This document shows, piece after piece, positions 54,786-64,000 of a stretch of 64,000 bases of DNA. Where the stretch lies: assembly GCA_934216615.1 (NCBI GenBank), contig CAKQCB010000002.1, positions 248,001-312,000 of the forward strand, given 5' to 3'. Source of the DNA: an uncultured Anaerolineae bacterium. Its GTDB lineage: Bacteria > Chloroflexota > Anaerolineae > Aggregatilineales > Phototrophicaceae. Each line of letters starts with the position of its first letter. The first letter of the stretch is position 1. A model generated the notes under the pieces. The model was not told the DNA's origin, searched no databases, and saw only the letters and a program-made list of their open reading frames with translations. The position numbers were made by a program, and so were the translations under genes.

Positions 54786-56987
54786 GTTCCAACGTAAATC
54801 GACCCGTTGAGGGTATTGAAACAGCCGATGCTATTTTCTTCAGCGTAGATTGCTTCAGGGTTCCAACGTAAATCGACCCGTTGAGGGTATTGAAACGGGC
54901 CACTATTGGCGCTGTCAATGAAGCGATCATGGGTTCCAACGTAAATCGACCCGTTGAGGGTATTGAAACAGCAGCCACGTCCACGTGTTCCGCAGGTACG
55001 TCGCGTTCCAACGTAAATCGACCCGTTGAGGGTATTGAAACGTGACTGCTGTCACGCCAGCGGGTAACAATTTGACGAGTTCCAACGTAAATCGACCCGT
55101 TGAGGGTATTGAAACCTATTCACGGAGTAGCGAATTACCCCTGCGTTTATAGTTCCAACGTAAATCGACCCGTTGAGGGTATTGAAACATTTCCATAATC
55201 ACTTCATGGAACGCTTCTAGGGCTTGTTCCAACGTAAATCGACCCGTTGAGGGTATTGAAACAGGATGTTGCCGTGATTCGTCACTGTCCAAATTTCTAT
55301 GTTCCAACGTAAATCGACCCGTTGAGGGTATTGAAACCTGCCATCGCGCTGGGGGTGACCCAGCAAACAATTGTTCCAACGTAAATCGACCCGTTGAGGG
55401 TATTGAAACTTAATTCGGATCGGGAATTATTTTCTGAGGCTTGGGTTCCAACGTAAATCGACCCGTTGAGGGTATTGAAACAAGATTGGGACTATCGCTT
55501 GGTCGTGGCATCGGGTGAGTTCCAACGTAAATCGACCCGTTGAGGGTATTGAAACTCCTTTATGAGCACGCGTATGACGACGATGTCGGCGTTCCAACGT
55601 AAATCGACCCGTTGAGGGTATTGAAACATGCTAATAAGGTGATGAGCAAGGCCCAAGAGAGCGGTTCCAACGTAAATCGACCCGTTGAGGGTATTGAAAC
55701 CCTATACCGCACACACGCTTGTAGTGCCCGAACAGGGTTCCAACGTAAATCGACCCGTTGAGGGTATTGAAACATGGGGTGCGTTTTGAAACGATCTATG
55801 CCCACCTCAGTTCCAACGTAAATCGACCCGTTGAGGGTATTGAAACATTGACCCGTACACTCGCGCCAAGGTTTCTCGAACAAGTTCCAACGTAAATCGA
55901 CCCGTTGAGGGTATTGAAACAGGGCTAGAGTTCTACCACGCCACGCGGGTTTATGAGGTGTTCCAACGTAAATCGACCCGTTGAGGGTATTGAAACATGT
56001 TGGTCAGCGCGACGTTCGTTGACGTCCCGCTGGTTCCAACGTAAATCGACCCGTTGAGGGTATTGAAACTTTGTGACTACCCAACGGTCGAGAAAAGCGT
56101 ACTAGATGTTCCAACGTAAATCGACCCGTTGAGGGTATTGAAACCCCAGAGCGATATTCTTCCCCGGTGCGCCCTAGAAGTTCCAACGTAAATCGACCCG
56201 TTGAGGGTATTGAAACATCGACCCTGCCCGGCAGATCGTCGAGCTGGTCGAAGTTCCAACGTAAATCGACCCGTTGAGGGTATTGAAACCAAAAAGCATT
56301 ACGTGCATCGCCTCGTTGCCTGCGCGTTCCAACGTAAATCGACCCGTTGAGGGTATTGAAACTACGCTCATTTAAAGCCCTATCGCTACCTTGCTGGGGT
56401 TCCAACGTAAATCGACCCGTTGAGGGTATTGAAACCTTGAATTGACGTAAAGTTCTAGCAGGCCAAGAATAAGGTTCCAACGTAAATCGACCCGTTGAGG
56501 GTATTGAAACACAGCACTTCCATCTCCCACAACCCTTTCTTGAGGAGGTTCCAACGTAAATCGACCCGTTGAGGGTATTGAAACACAGCTCGGCTTTTGT
56601 CATCATCTCATAGTCTGCTGAGTTCCAACGTAAATCGACCCGTTGAGGGTATTGAAACATCAATAATTATTTCGCGTGCTGCCCATGCGCATACAGTTCC
56701 AACGTAAATCGACCCGTTGAGGGTATTGAAACCTGCTGTCATGATCCAGTGCCATGCTTAAGCTACCGTGTTCCAACGTAAATCGACCCGTTGAGGGTAT
56801 TGAAACATAGAGTCACGCTTACGGGCAATTCGTGTTGAAATTGTTCCAACGTAAATCGACCCGTTGAGGGTATTGAAACATGACGAGATCAGCTGCTTCG
56901 GGCGCTGATGAAGCAGTTCCAACGTAAATCGACCCGTTGAGGGTATTGAAACGACGTCGTTAACAGGCGAATGTCGTTTGACCCGGG

Positions 56988-57097
56988 GTTCCAACGTAAA
57001 TCGACCCGTTGAGGGTACTGAAACGCCAATACCCCATTAGCGAGGCGTTGGCGACTAAAGGTTCCAACGTAAATCGACCCGTTGAGGGTACTCTACA
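56988..57097 (+). repeat. Decayed leader-distal CRISPR repeats
   Basis: The second last repeat (56988-57024) reads GGGTACTGAAAC with one T to C change. The last one (57061 onward) matches for 30 bases to GAGGGTA, then diverges into CTCTACAAG. This is the usual decay at the old end of an array. The same T to C change (GTAC) occurs in the pseudo-repeat between cas6 and cas1. Confidence 0.9.
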
Positions 57098-57390
57098 AGT
57101 TATCATTCCCCTCTACACCAAGTGACTTTTTTCATCTCGCGGTGATCTAAGTTAGCATTAAATTTAATTTAGGTTATAAATACACTAATATTTACGAAAA
57201 ATGTAAAACTCAATGAATTCTTTCTGAACACTGTCATAGTTGTATGAAAAAAGAAACCTTTTTTCCGCAAAAGCTTTATACTATATGGCAAATTAGCAAT
57301 AAATTCCGTTATCTTACTCACAAAATAGGATAAGAAAGTTAACTTCTCGCGAATTTAATTAACTTTCAATACACAAACCCAGAGAACAAT
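57098..57390 (+). promoter_or_regulatory. AT-rich non-coding stretch before the giant surface protein
   Basis: No gene is seen. CTCTAC occurs twice near the array end. A TATACT at 57277-57282 is a possible -10 element. The rest is AT-rich upstream sequence of the following gene, which has only a weak AGAGA ribosome site. Confidence 0.35.
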
Positions 57391-60300
57391 ATGTCAAAAT
57401 CAAACGAACGTAAACATAAAACTCCTACAGCGCACTTTCGATTTCTGATTTTAACGTTTATGTCGGTTATTTTACTGGGCGCTTCTGCAGGGGCTTACGC
57501 GTCTGCGCAACCGGACAATGCATTCCACCCACACCATCCGCCGTGTGATCATTACAATACAAGGCCCTGTCCCACCGAAGAGCCAACAAGACCCACAGAG
57601 CCTCCTCCAACAGCGACGCCAACAAAAGTGCCGCCCACGGATGTGCCTCCTCCTACGGCAACATTCACAGAAATACCACCTACACAAGTACCTCCAACCG
57701 ATATTCCGCCAACCCGTGTCCCACCAACAAACGTTCCACCAACGGATATTTCACCGACACAGATAGAACCGACTGCCGTAATTCCCACGTTAGAGCCTTC
57801 TGAAACAGCCGAAGAAACGCCACCGCCACCCGTAGACTTACCTGACTTTGCGCCGCAACTCTCACTTTTAGGGTTTTTCCAAGCCGCGCAAGATGACGGA
57901 CGATTCTCGAAACCTGCACTCACGGTCAATGCCTTACAACCCGCCCAGCTCTACGCCTATAATGTGGGCGATTATGTAATCTGGGATACCACCCTCACCA
58001 ACGCAAGCTCAACCACTGGAACCAATGTCGAAGTTGTGATCCAAATTCCTGAAGGTTTGAGCGTAGAATCTGTTCAACTGAGCGACGGAAGTTACAGCGT
58101 CAACGCCTTTAATGAAGTTACTTGGCACGTGCCTCAAGTGTTCGCTGGGGTGACGTACCAAGCACAAATCCGCACCTTGATTGAAGCTATCCCTGCGGAT
58201 CGTCTTTATGATGCGTATGCTTATGTGTTGAATTATCCTAATGTGAGTGCGCTTTCATCGCTTTATGTTGAAGATGCGCCCCCACAAGACCCCGCCATGA
58301 TGATTCAGCCGTTATCGGTGCTTGACCCGATCAACGGCCCTGTGCCCAATGTGAGCGGAACCCCTGATCAAGTTGTTTTTGCAGGGGAACAAGTTTGTTG
58401 GCCAGCAACTTTTACCAACAGCGGTACCAACCCGGGTTTTGGCCCGTATATTCTTTTAGTGCTCGACCCTGATCTTACCTTTAACGGAGCGACATTTATC
58501 GGTTCTGGCATTACGCCTTTCCATACAGCCACTTTTGGACCGGGCGGAACCCTTCTCGACCCCATCACAGGGGAAACAGTTACCGCCCCGGCGGGAAGTC
58601 AGTTGTTTGCGCTTCGTTACCCCGTAGGTTCGGTTGTGACGGGTGGCGCTGTGCTCGAAATGAACTTGTGCGTCACCGTTAATAGCGATGCTGCTATTAA
58701 TGTACCGAACCCCATCGATATTTACGCAGGTTATGAATTTGGTGACACAGCCACAGGTGAAAACGGCCCGCTTCTCAACGAAGTGCCAGATGACGGTTCG
58801 ATCACCCCACAACTGGTCATTTTTGACAAAGAGAACACGACACCAGAAGACGAGCGCCCACCGGGTTCGATCTGGACATACGACTATACATTGGCAATTG
58901 AATTAGCCCCCGGCCAAACGCTCAATAATGCGGTCTATGAAGATGTTTTATCGCCTTATTGGCAGTATGTTGGCCCAACCGTTATCTCGGGGACATGCGT
59001 CGGCGCAGGACAAACCATCACAGAACCTTCCACCACAACGCCAGGCGGGACGCTCACCGTGGCTTATGCGAGCATCACCAACCCCAGCGCGACGGATACA
59101 TGTACTTATACCGTCACATTTACAGGGTACATCACCGACATTTTGAGCGTATCAGGCGGTGATGATATTGATGTCATTCGCAACGACGCAACCTTCAATT
59201 ATGAATGGAATGGCACTCCGGGCGCTGAACTGGATGATTTCAACGAAGTCAGCGCTGAAAACATGGTGTTCCAAAAATCAGTCAATGCGACCACTGTTTC
59301 ACCGGGGGACATTGTCACCTATACCATCGAATCGCAAATTACAGAATTCGGCGCCATCGACCGCATTTTATTAGTGGATACGATGCCCGATGGGATGGAT
59401 TTTATTGCGGGCAGCGCTTCGGTCAATGCCCCAGGGGTTGGCACATGGCCGATCGCCCCAACCATCACCACCAATGGAGATGGCACGCTCTCGCTCGAAT
59501 TCAACATTGATGACGCGACCCCATTCCCTGCCGGTTCAACCGTTTCGCTCACTTATAACGGGCAAATTCGTCAAGACTACCGCGCCACAGGCAACCTCGT
59601 CCTTGCAAATGACGTGTTATCCAACACCGTTGAAGGACAATTCTGGACGGTTGGCGGTACGAACTTCCAAAACACCTCTGGTGCAGAGGTGGTTGTAGAA
59701 TCCATCACCTTAGAAAAAGTAACACTCTCAACCCCAACCAATGGGATCGGGTTCGTTCACGGTGAAGCCGTCACTTTCCAACTGACGATGAACATTCCTT
59801 CCGGTGACTCTCAGAATGTGGTGATCACGGACTTCTTCCCGCTTCCCGTGTTCAATGTGGCTGACCCTGCCTATGGATTCGGCAATCTTGGAGCAGGGCC
59901 GTATTCATTCCCAATTTCAGCGAATGCTACCAACTGTCCAACTTGTGGTATCACGCTGGGCGGTGCGCACAATGTCGCGGGACTAACACCAACATCTATT
60001 GTCGCCAACGGCGCACAAAACAGCCTTGAAATCACCTTCCCCGAAATTGATACCGGTGGTAATGCCGTCATTCAACTTGAGATCACGATTGCAGTGGTCG
60101 TCAATCCGTTTGCAGATGGCTTATATCTATCGAATATTGCGCAAGGGGTGCACCAAAACACCCCCGGGTCTGCGATTACCGCAGAAGCCTTGGATTATGT
60201 GAATATCAGCGCACCAAACTTATCGCTTGTGAAGGGGATTGCAAGCACGACCAATGCCAGCAGTACGCTGGTGCTGGATTCCACCCCAGTCACAACGCAC

Positions 60301-63300
60301 ATCAATAATGATCTCACCGATGCGGATGGCGGTGATTCAGTCACCTATGTCATCACAGTGGAAAACAGCGGGGGCGCACCGGCCTATAATGTGCGCTTGA
60401 CCGATACGATCACCTCGCCTTATCTCACCACCTGCGTGGTTGATTCCGTAGCGACGGGCGCTGGTACCCCTATTTCCTACACAGGCAGTTTGTTCCCCTT
60501 TGGGGCGGGCACGCTGACGTTCACAACGCCATTATCGGGACGGCCACCCTCGCCAACACCCGCCCAAATTCAAGACTCGACGGCACTCGTCACTTATACA
60601 TGCGCCATTGATAGTGCGGTGCCTTCAAATTCAACCATTGGCAATACGGCATTGGTACAGTTTGACTCGCTTCCAACAGGCGGGATGACATACCCAACCC
60701 TACCCCGCCACAGAGAAGATGCGCTCATCACCACCAGTGAGCCGAACATCACCAAGAGCAATACGCCAACGAACGGTGCGATTGGTGACATCATCACGTA
60801 CACGCTGGTTGTAGAAATTCCGGGGGGCGTCACATCGGATGTCACCCTCACGGATGTATTGCCCACAGGCATGGAGTTTGTCGCCTATACAAGCGTCACT
60901 GCTGCGGTCGGACTGACCACAGATCACCCTGTCGGGTTTACCTTAACAAACGCTCCTGTGGAAAGCCCAGCGGGAACGTTGACATGGGACTTCGATAACA
61001 TCACCAACACGACTTCCACCGGGGATGATGTCCGTACGCTCACCTTAACCTATACCGCACGCATTCAAAACCTGTTGGGTGTGGATCGTGGGGATGACTT
61101 AGAAAACACGGCGACGCTTCGTTATACCAACGGCGAAGACTCAGATACGGGGACTGTCCGCGTGCGTGAACCCGTTGTGACGATTGTCAAAACAGCGTTC
61201 CCCTTAGAAATTGACGCGCATGATGTGGTTACATTCACATTAGTCATCAGCAATCCAGCGGCCACAACCGATGGCGCAACAGCCTATGATGTGGTGCTCA
61301 CAGACGAAATCCCTTCCGACTTGGTGTATACGAGCAGTTCGCTCTCTCATACCGCGGGGGTTGCCCCCACCAGCCTGACAATTACAGGTTCTGTAATCAC
61401 CGCCACCTTCGACGCGTTAGCACAGGGGCAAACCAGCACGATCACCTTCCAAGCTACGCTCAGCTCTACCTACACAGCGGGCGGGACGGTCACCAACTTC
61501 ACGCATACCCACTGGACAAGTCAGGATTGTAATACTGGCGACCCCGACTGTGAGGAAAGAACGGGTGAACCCCCCACAGACCCCCAAGCGTGTACAGCCC
61601 CACCAGCAGGCACACTGAACGACTATAATGCCTGCGACTCAGTGACTATCTCGGTCGCCAACCCGGGCGTTGTCAAGAGCGTTATCTCCACCAGCGAGAA
61701 CGCTGCGGGGTATACGATGGGTGAGATTGTCCAGTATGAAATCGTTTATACATTTACTGAGGGGACAACCTATAACGTCGTCTTGCAGGATCAACTACCT
61801 CTCACAGCCGCTAACGGCACGCCTGTCACATTAGAATATGTCGCAGGCAGTGCGACGATTACGCATGTCGGCTCCAATTTGCAACTTGGAGGATCACCGC
61901 TGCTCGCTACAAACTTCACACTCGCAGGTAGTGACACAAATGCGGACAGCGCTGTTGACCTTCTAACATGGACACTGCCAGCCCCTAGCCATATCTTAAA
62001 CACGGGCATCAATGAAAGTAATGTAACCCACAGTCAAATCATCATTCGGGTGAGTGCGTTGGTTCGCAATAACGCGTCCAATGTGGGTGTGATAGGGACG
62101 ACACGTGACCTCAACCTGATCAATACAGCGAGTATCAATTTCACCGTTGGCCCCACCGGAACGCCAGTGACGGAAACTGGGACGGCGACTGTTGATTTAG
62201 CGGAACCACAACTTCAACTGACCAAAGGAATCAACGTAACAACACCTGTCACTGCAAATCAACAGATCACCTATACGATTACAGTGAGTCATACAGGTGC
62301 ATCGACAGCCAATGCTTATGACATCACGATTCTGGATACTTTGCCCCCCGTATTTAGTTCCCCCTTCTTCAACGCTACGTTAAGCACTTGTGATGCACAG
62401 GCTGGCTGGGAGTTACCTATTTATAACCCTGCATCTGATACCTATAGATTCCACTTTGATGAATTGCCTTTAGGCAACAGTTGTACAATTGTATATACGG
62501 CCATTCTTCAGCTTGTTGCTGAGGCTGGGGTTACTTACCCAAACAGCGCTCGAATTACAGAATACTCCACTCGCCCCGGTGATGATCCTAACGAGCGGGA
62601 TGAACCCCCCACACCCCCTGTCGTTGCCACCTTTACGGTCGCTACACCAACCGTAACGAAAGCTGTTACAAGCACCTCAAATCCTGATACAACGGGGGTC
62701 AACCTTGCGATTGGTGAGACAGTCACTTATACCGTGACCTACACGTTCCCTGAAGGAACGACCTATGAGGTCCGGCTGATCGATCAGCTACCGCCGATTA
62801 CTACCGCAGGTGAAGCAACACTTGAATACATTTCAAGTTCATTAAGTATTCCCACGACTATATGGGTAGAGTTCCCATCAGCAACAGGAATAGTATCAAA
62901 CGCAAATGGGGATGGTTTTCTTGATACGGTGACCTATAACCTCGGACGTGTACGCAACCAGTCATTACCAGGTGTGAATGCTAATGATCGCATTGTCTTA
63001 ACTGTGGTTGCACGTGTTGTAAATATTCCAAGTAATGTCGGCGTCACTACAGGGCAAGACGTGAATGCGACGAACCGTGGTCGCCTCACTTATACTTATA
63101 GATCCAGCTACGTTACAGTTACCCCTCAAACGCGTACACTCAACGCAACGGCTGATGTCAATCTTGTCGAGCCATTACTCACGATTGGCAAGACCAGCGA
63201 CGTCGTCGGGGTGATCGATGCAGGTCATGTCATCACGTATACGCTCACCATCGGTCATAATGCTTCCCAATCACGGGCAAATGCTTATAACGTCAATATT

Positions 63301-64000
63301 AGCGACCTGCTGCCCAATAATGCGGGCACTGCAGTCGTCAGTGCACCCACCCTGATTGCGGCTTCCAGCACCTGCGACAATCTCACCGGCTGGAATATGA
63401 ATACAGGGTCCATGCCTACTGTCACATTCAGTTTTGACCGTTTGTTATTGGGTGCGTCCTGCACCATCGTTTATCAAGTCACTGTTCAAGATAATGTCTA
63501 CGCGAGTGCGTCTTATCAAAACACAGCGCAGATCGCCAGCTACACCACCTTGCCAACAGACCCCACGAATTCGCAAATTCGTACTGAACCGCCCGTTGGC
63601 CCTGTTACAACTGTATTTAATACCCCTCCGCCGTCAGTAGATAAAACGGTCACCAGTACCCCCATCAACGGCGGGGGTTACACCATCGGTGAAACCGTGA
63701 CATATCAAATCGTCTATACCTTCCCTGAAGGCACGACGCGCAATGTATCCCTTGTGGACATCCTGCCTACAGGCGGTGCCGTCTTACGCGCCACCAGTGG
63801 GCAAATTACCGCGGTGGGTTCGGGCATCATCAGCCCGACATTTACACTGCCTCTCAATGGCACCATCAACGGCGCAGGCAGTGAAGTAACGTGGACTTTA
63901 GGCGATGTCGTTTCCACCGGAAACAATACCGCTGGGGATAGTACGATCACGGTCGTTGTCAATGCTGTCGTGGCCGATGACGTCGCAAACGTTGGTTTGG
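57391..64000 (+). CDS. Giant secreted DUF11-repeat surface protein (3' end outside the window)
   Basis: One frame stays open from ATG 57391 to the window end, 2203 codons without a stop. The N-terminus is a signal peptide (basic start, then a hydrophobic segment around residues 18-38, cut near AYASAQ). Residues about 60-130 are a Pro/Thr-rich linker built on PPTDVPPT units. Then come many DUF11/conserved-repeat beta domains, each starting with a K-x-V/T-like strand, a GDIVTYTI-type strand and a DxLP(TG) loop, for example KSNTPTNGAIGDIITYTL and LTDVLPTGMEFV. About ten are visible, plus four or more weaker ones. Cell-wall or S-layer adhesin is likely. No anchor can be seen because the gene is not complete here. 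Confidence 0.9.
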   Translation, partial: MSKSNERKHKTPTAHFRFLILTFMSVILLGASAGAYASAQPDNAFHPHHPPCDHYNTRPCPTEEPTRPTEPPPTATPTKVPPTDVPPPTATFTEIPPTQVPPTDIPPTRVPPTNVPPTDISPTQIEPTAVIPTLEPSETAEETPPPPVDLPDFAPQLSLLGFFQAAQDDGRFSKPALTVNALQPAQLYAYNVGDYVIWDTTLTNASSTTGTNVEVVIQIPEGLSVESVQLSDGSYSVNAFNEVTWHVPQVFAGVTYQAQIRTLIEAIPADRLYDAYAYVLNYPNVSALSSLYVEDAPPQDPAMMIQPLSVLDPINGPVPNVSGTPDQVVFAGEQVCWPATFTNSGTNPGFGPYILLVLDPDLTFNGATFIGSGITPFHTATFGPGGTLLDPITGETVTAPAGSQLFALRYPVGSVVTGGAVLEMNLCVTVNSDAAINVPNPIDIYAGYEFGDTATGENGPLLNEVPDDGSITPQLVIFDKENTTPEDERPPGSIWTYDYTLAIELAPGQTLNNAVYEDVLSPYWQYVGPTVISGTCVGAGQTITEPSTTTPGGTLTVAYASITNPSATDTCTYTVTFTGYITDILSVSGGDDIDVIRNDATFNYEWNGTPGAELDDFNEVSAENMVFQKSVNATTVSPGDIVTYTIESQITEFGAIDRILLVDTMPDGMDFIAGSASVNAPGVGTWPIAPTITTNGDGTLSLEFNIDDATPFPAGSTVSLTYNGQIRQDYRATGNLVLANDVLSNTVEGQFWTVGGTNFQNTSGAEVVVESITLEKVTLSTPTNGIGFVHGEAVTFQLTMNIPSGDSQNVVITDFFPLPVFNVADPAYGFGNLGAGPYSFPISANATNCPTCGITLGGAHNVAGLTPTSIVANGAQNSLEITFPEIDTGGNAVIQLEITIAVVVNPFADGLYLSNIAQGVHQNTPGSAITAEALDYVNISAPNLSLVKGIASTTNASSTLVLDSTPVTTHINNDLTDADGGDSVTYVITVENSGGAPAYNVRLTDTITSPYLTTCVVDSVATGAGTPISYTGSLFPFGAGTLTFTTPLSGRPPSPTPAQIQDSTALVTYTCAIDSAVPSNSTIGNTALVQFDSLPTGGMTYPTLPRHREDALITTSEPNITKSNTPTNGAIGDIITYTLVVEIPGGVTSDVTLTDVLPTGMEFVAYTSVTAAVGLTTDHPVGFTLTNAPVESPAGTLTWDFDNITNTTSTGDDVRTLTLTYTARIQNLLGVDRGDDLENTATLRYTNGEDSDTGTVRVREPVVTIVKTAFPLEIDAHDVVTFTLVISNPAATTDGATAYDVVLTDEIPSDLVYTSSSLSHTAGVAPTSLTITGSVITATFDALAQGQTSTITFQATLSSTYTAGGTVTNFTHTHWTSQDCNTGDPDCEERTGEPPTDPQACTAPPAGTLNDYNACDSVTISVANPGVVKSVISTSENAAGYTMGEIVQYEIVYTFTEGTTYNVVLQDQLPLTAANGTPVTLEYVAGSATITHVGSNLQLGGSPLLATNFTLAGSDTNADSAVDLLTWTLPAPSHILNTGINESNVTHSQIIIRVSALVRNNASNVGVIGTTRDLNLINTASINFTVGPTGTPVTETGTATVDLAEPQLQLTKGINVTTPVTANQQITYTITVSHTGASTANAYDITILDTLPPVFSSPFFNATLSTCDAQAGWELPIYNPASDTYRFHFDELPLGNSCTIVYTAILQLVAEAGVTYPNSARITEYSTRPGDDPNERDEPPTPPVVATFTVATPTVTKAVTSTSNPDTTGVNLAIGETVTYTVTYTFPEGTTYEVRLIDQLPPITTAGEATLEYISSSLSIPTTIWVEFPSATGIVSNANGDGFLDTVTYNLGRVRNQSLPGVNANDRIVLTVVARVVNIPSNVGVTTGQDVNATNRGRLTYTYRSSYVTVTPQTRTLNATADVNLVEPLLTIGKTSDVVGVIDAGHVITYTLTIGHNASQSRANAYNVNISDLLPNNAGTAVVSAPTLIAASSTCDNLTGWNMNTGSMPTVTFSFDRLLLGASCTIVYQVTVQDNVYASASYQNTAQIASYTTLPTDPTNSQIRTEPPVGPVTTVFNTPPPSVDKTVTSTPINGGGYTIGETVTYQIVYTFPEGTTRNVSLVDILPTGGAVLRATSGQITAVGSGIISPTFTLPLNGTINGAGSEVTWTLGDVVSTGNNTAGDSTITVVVNAVVADDVANVGL
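61669..64000 (+). repeat. Alternating two-domain coding repeat in the giant surface protein
   Basis: Domain type A (start with KSVISTS / KAVTSTS / KTVTSTP, then EGTTYxV) begins near 61669, 62656 and 63641. Domain type B (KGINVTT / KTSDVVG, then HTGAS / HNASQ) begins near 62218 and 63184. A-B is thus a unit of about 986 bases (about 329 residues) repeated, with the third copy running off the window. Confidence 0.8.

Larger units (their letters stand above)
49651..57097 (+). CRISPR. CRISPR array with 102 repeats and 101 spacers
   Basis: The repeat is 37 nt, begins GTTCCAACGTAAATCG and ends GAGGGTATTGAAAC; an ACCC-GTTGA-GGGT stem-loop lies in it. Copies start at 49651, 49725, 49800 and so on to 57061, with a period of 71-76, so spacers are 34-39 nt. 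All repeats appear identical except the last two (56988 with T to C; 57061 truncated). The leader at the left, the direction of the cas genes and the decay at the right agree on left-to-right transcription. The ATTGAAAC end suits the type I-B 5' handle. Such a long, clean array means recent or active acquisition. I counted repeats by eye, so an error of one or two is possible. Confidence 0.97.

Noticed and set aside
49575..56994. Many minus-strand open frames with repeated FQYPQRVDLRWN, VSIPSTGRFTLE or FNTLNGSIYVGT
   Set aside because: These are translations of the CRISPR repeat in three frames, not proteins.
57472..63962. Minus-strand open frames opposite the giant surface protein
   Set aside because: The plus-strand frame is open for the whole 6.6 kb with signal peptide and domain repeats; the antisense frames are low-complexity shadows.

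Overview
The window looks like a chromosomal piece of a Chloroflexota (Anaerolineae-like) bacterium. This is inferred from protein style only: Glu/Thr/Pro-rich lipoprotein linkers, META and DUF11 repeat proteins, a kinase-AAA-TPR giant and a PotABCD set. There is no rRNA or marker gene to prove it. Gene density is high, starts are mostly ATG with AGGAG-type ribosome sites, and most genes lie in tight operons.

Layout. 1-2200: gamma-glutamyltransferase and a small [2Fe-2S] protein. 2218-13782 (minus strand): a cold-shock gene, then a long gene run that reads from an oligopeptide-binding protein through an M24 peptidase to NagZ, NamZ, a serine beta-lactamase-fold hydrolase, a BadF-type sugar kinase, MurQ, RmlA, a GNAT enzyme and an alpha/beta hydrolase. 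Its core is a peptidoglycan (muropeptide) salvage pathway. 13896-18354 (plus): DHDPS-family aldolase, an SDR lacking the usual Tyr/Lys pair, a triple-META secreted protein and a D-lyxose isomerase-like cupin. 18429-26909 (minus): TIGR01777 epimerase, AidB-like acyl-CoA dehydrogenase, then potBC, potD, potA and a methyltransferase (polyamine uptake).

27070-35100: tRNA-Lys followed by a region with the look of a genomic island. It holds a kinase/cyclase-like/AAA/TPR protein of 1313 residues, a broken excisionase-type antitoxin, a reverse transcriptase with a C-terminal HEPN-type RNxxxH motif (AbiA-like, a probable phage-defence protein), a DinD-like remnant, an orphan Imm5-like immunity protein and a small unknown. 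35150-39562: MFS exporter, DUF4287 protein, LysR regulator, secreted protein and thiopurine methyltransferase.

39808-57097: a complete type I-B-like CRISPR-Cas locus: WYL regulator, cas8 (Cst1-like), cas7 (Cst2/DevR), cas5, cas3, cas6, cas1, cas2, cas4, a leader with a clear promoter and an array of 102 repeats (101 spacers). Between cas6 and cas1 lie two degenerate repeats around a 17-nt spacer-like stretch, the arrangement of CRISPR-resembling CreA/CreR regulatory RNAs. Two pairs of spacers target the same sequence with mismatches, one pair on opposite strands. 57391-64000: the first 2203 codons of a giant secreted DUF11-repeat surface protein that runs off the window; its late part is built from an alternating two-domain unit of about 986 bp.
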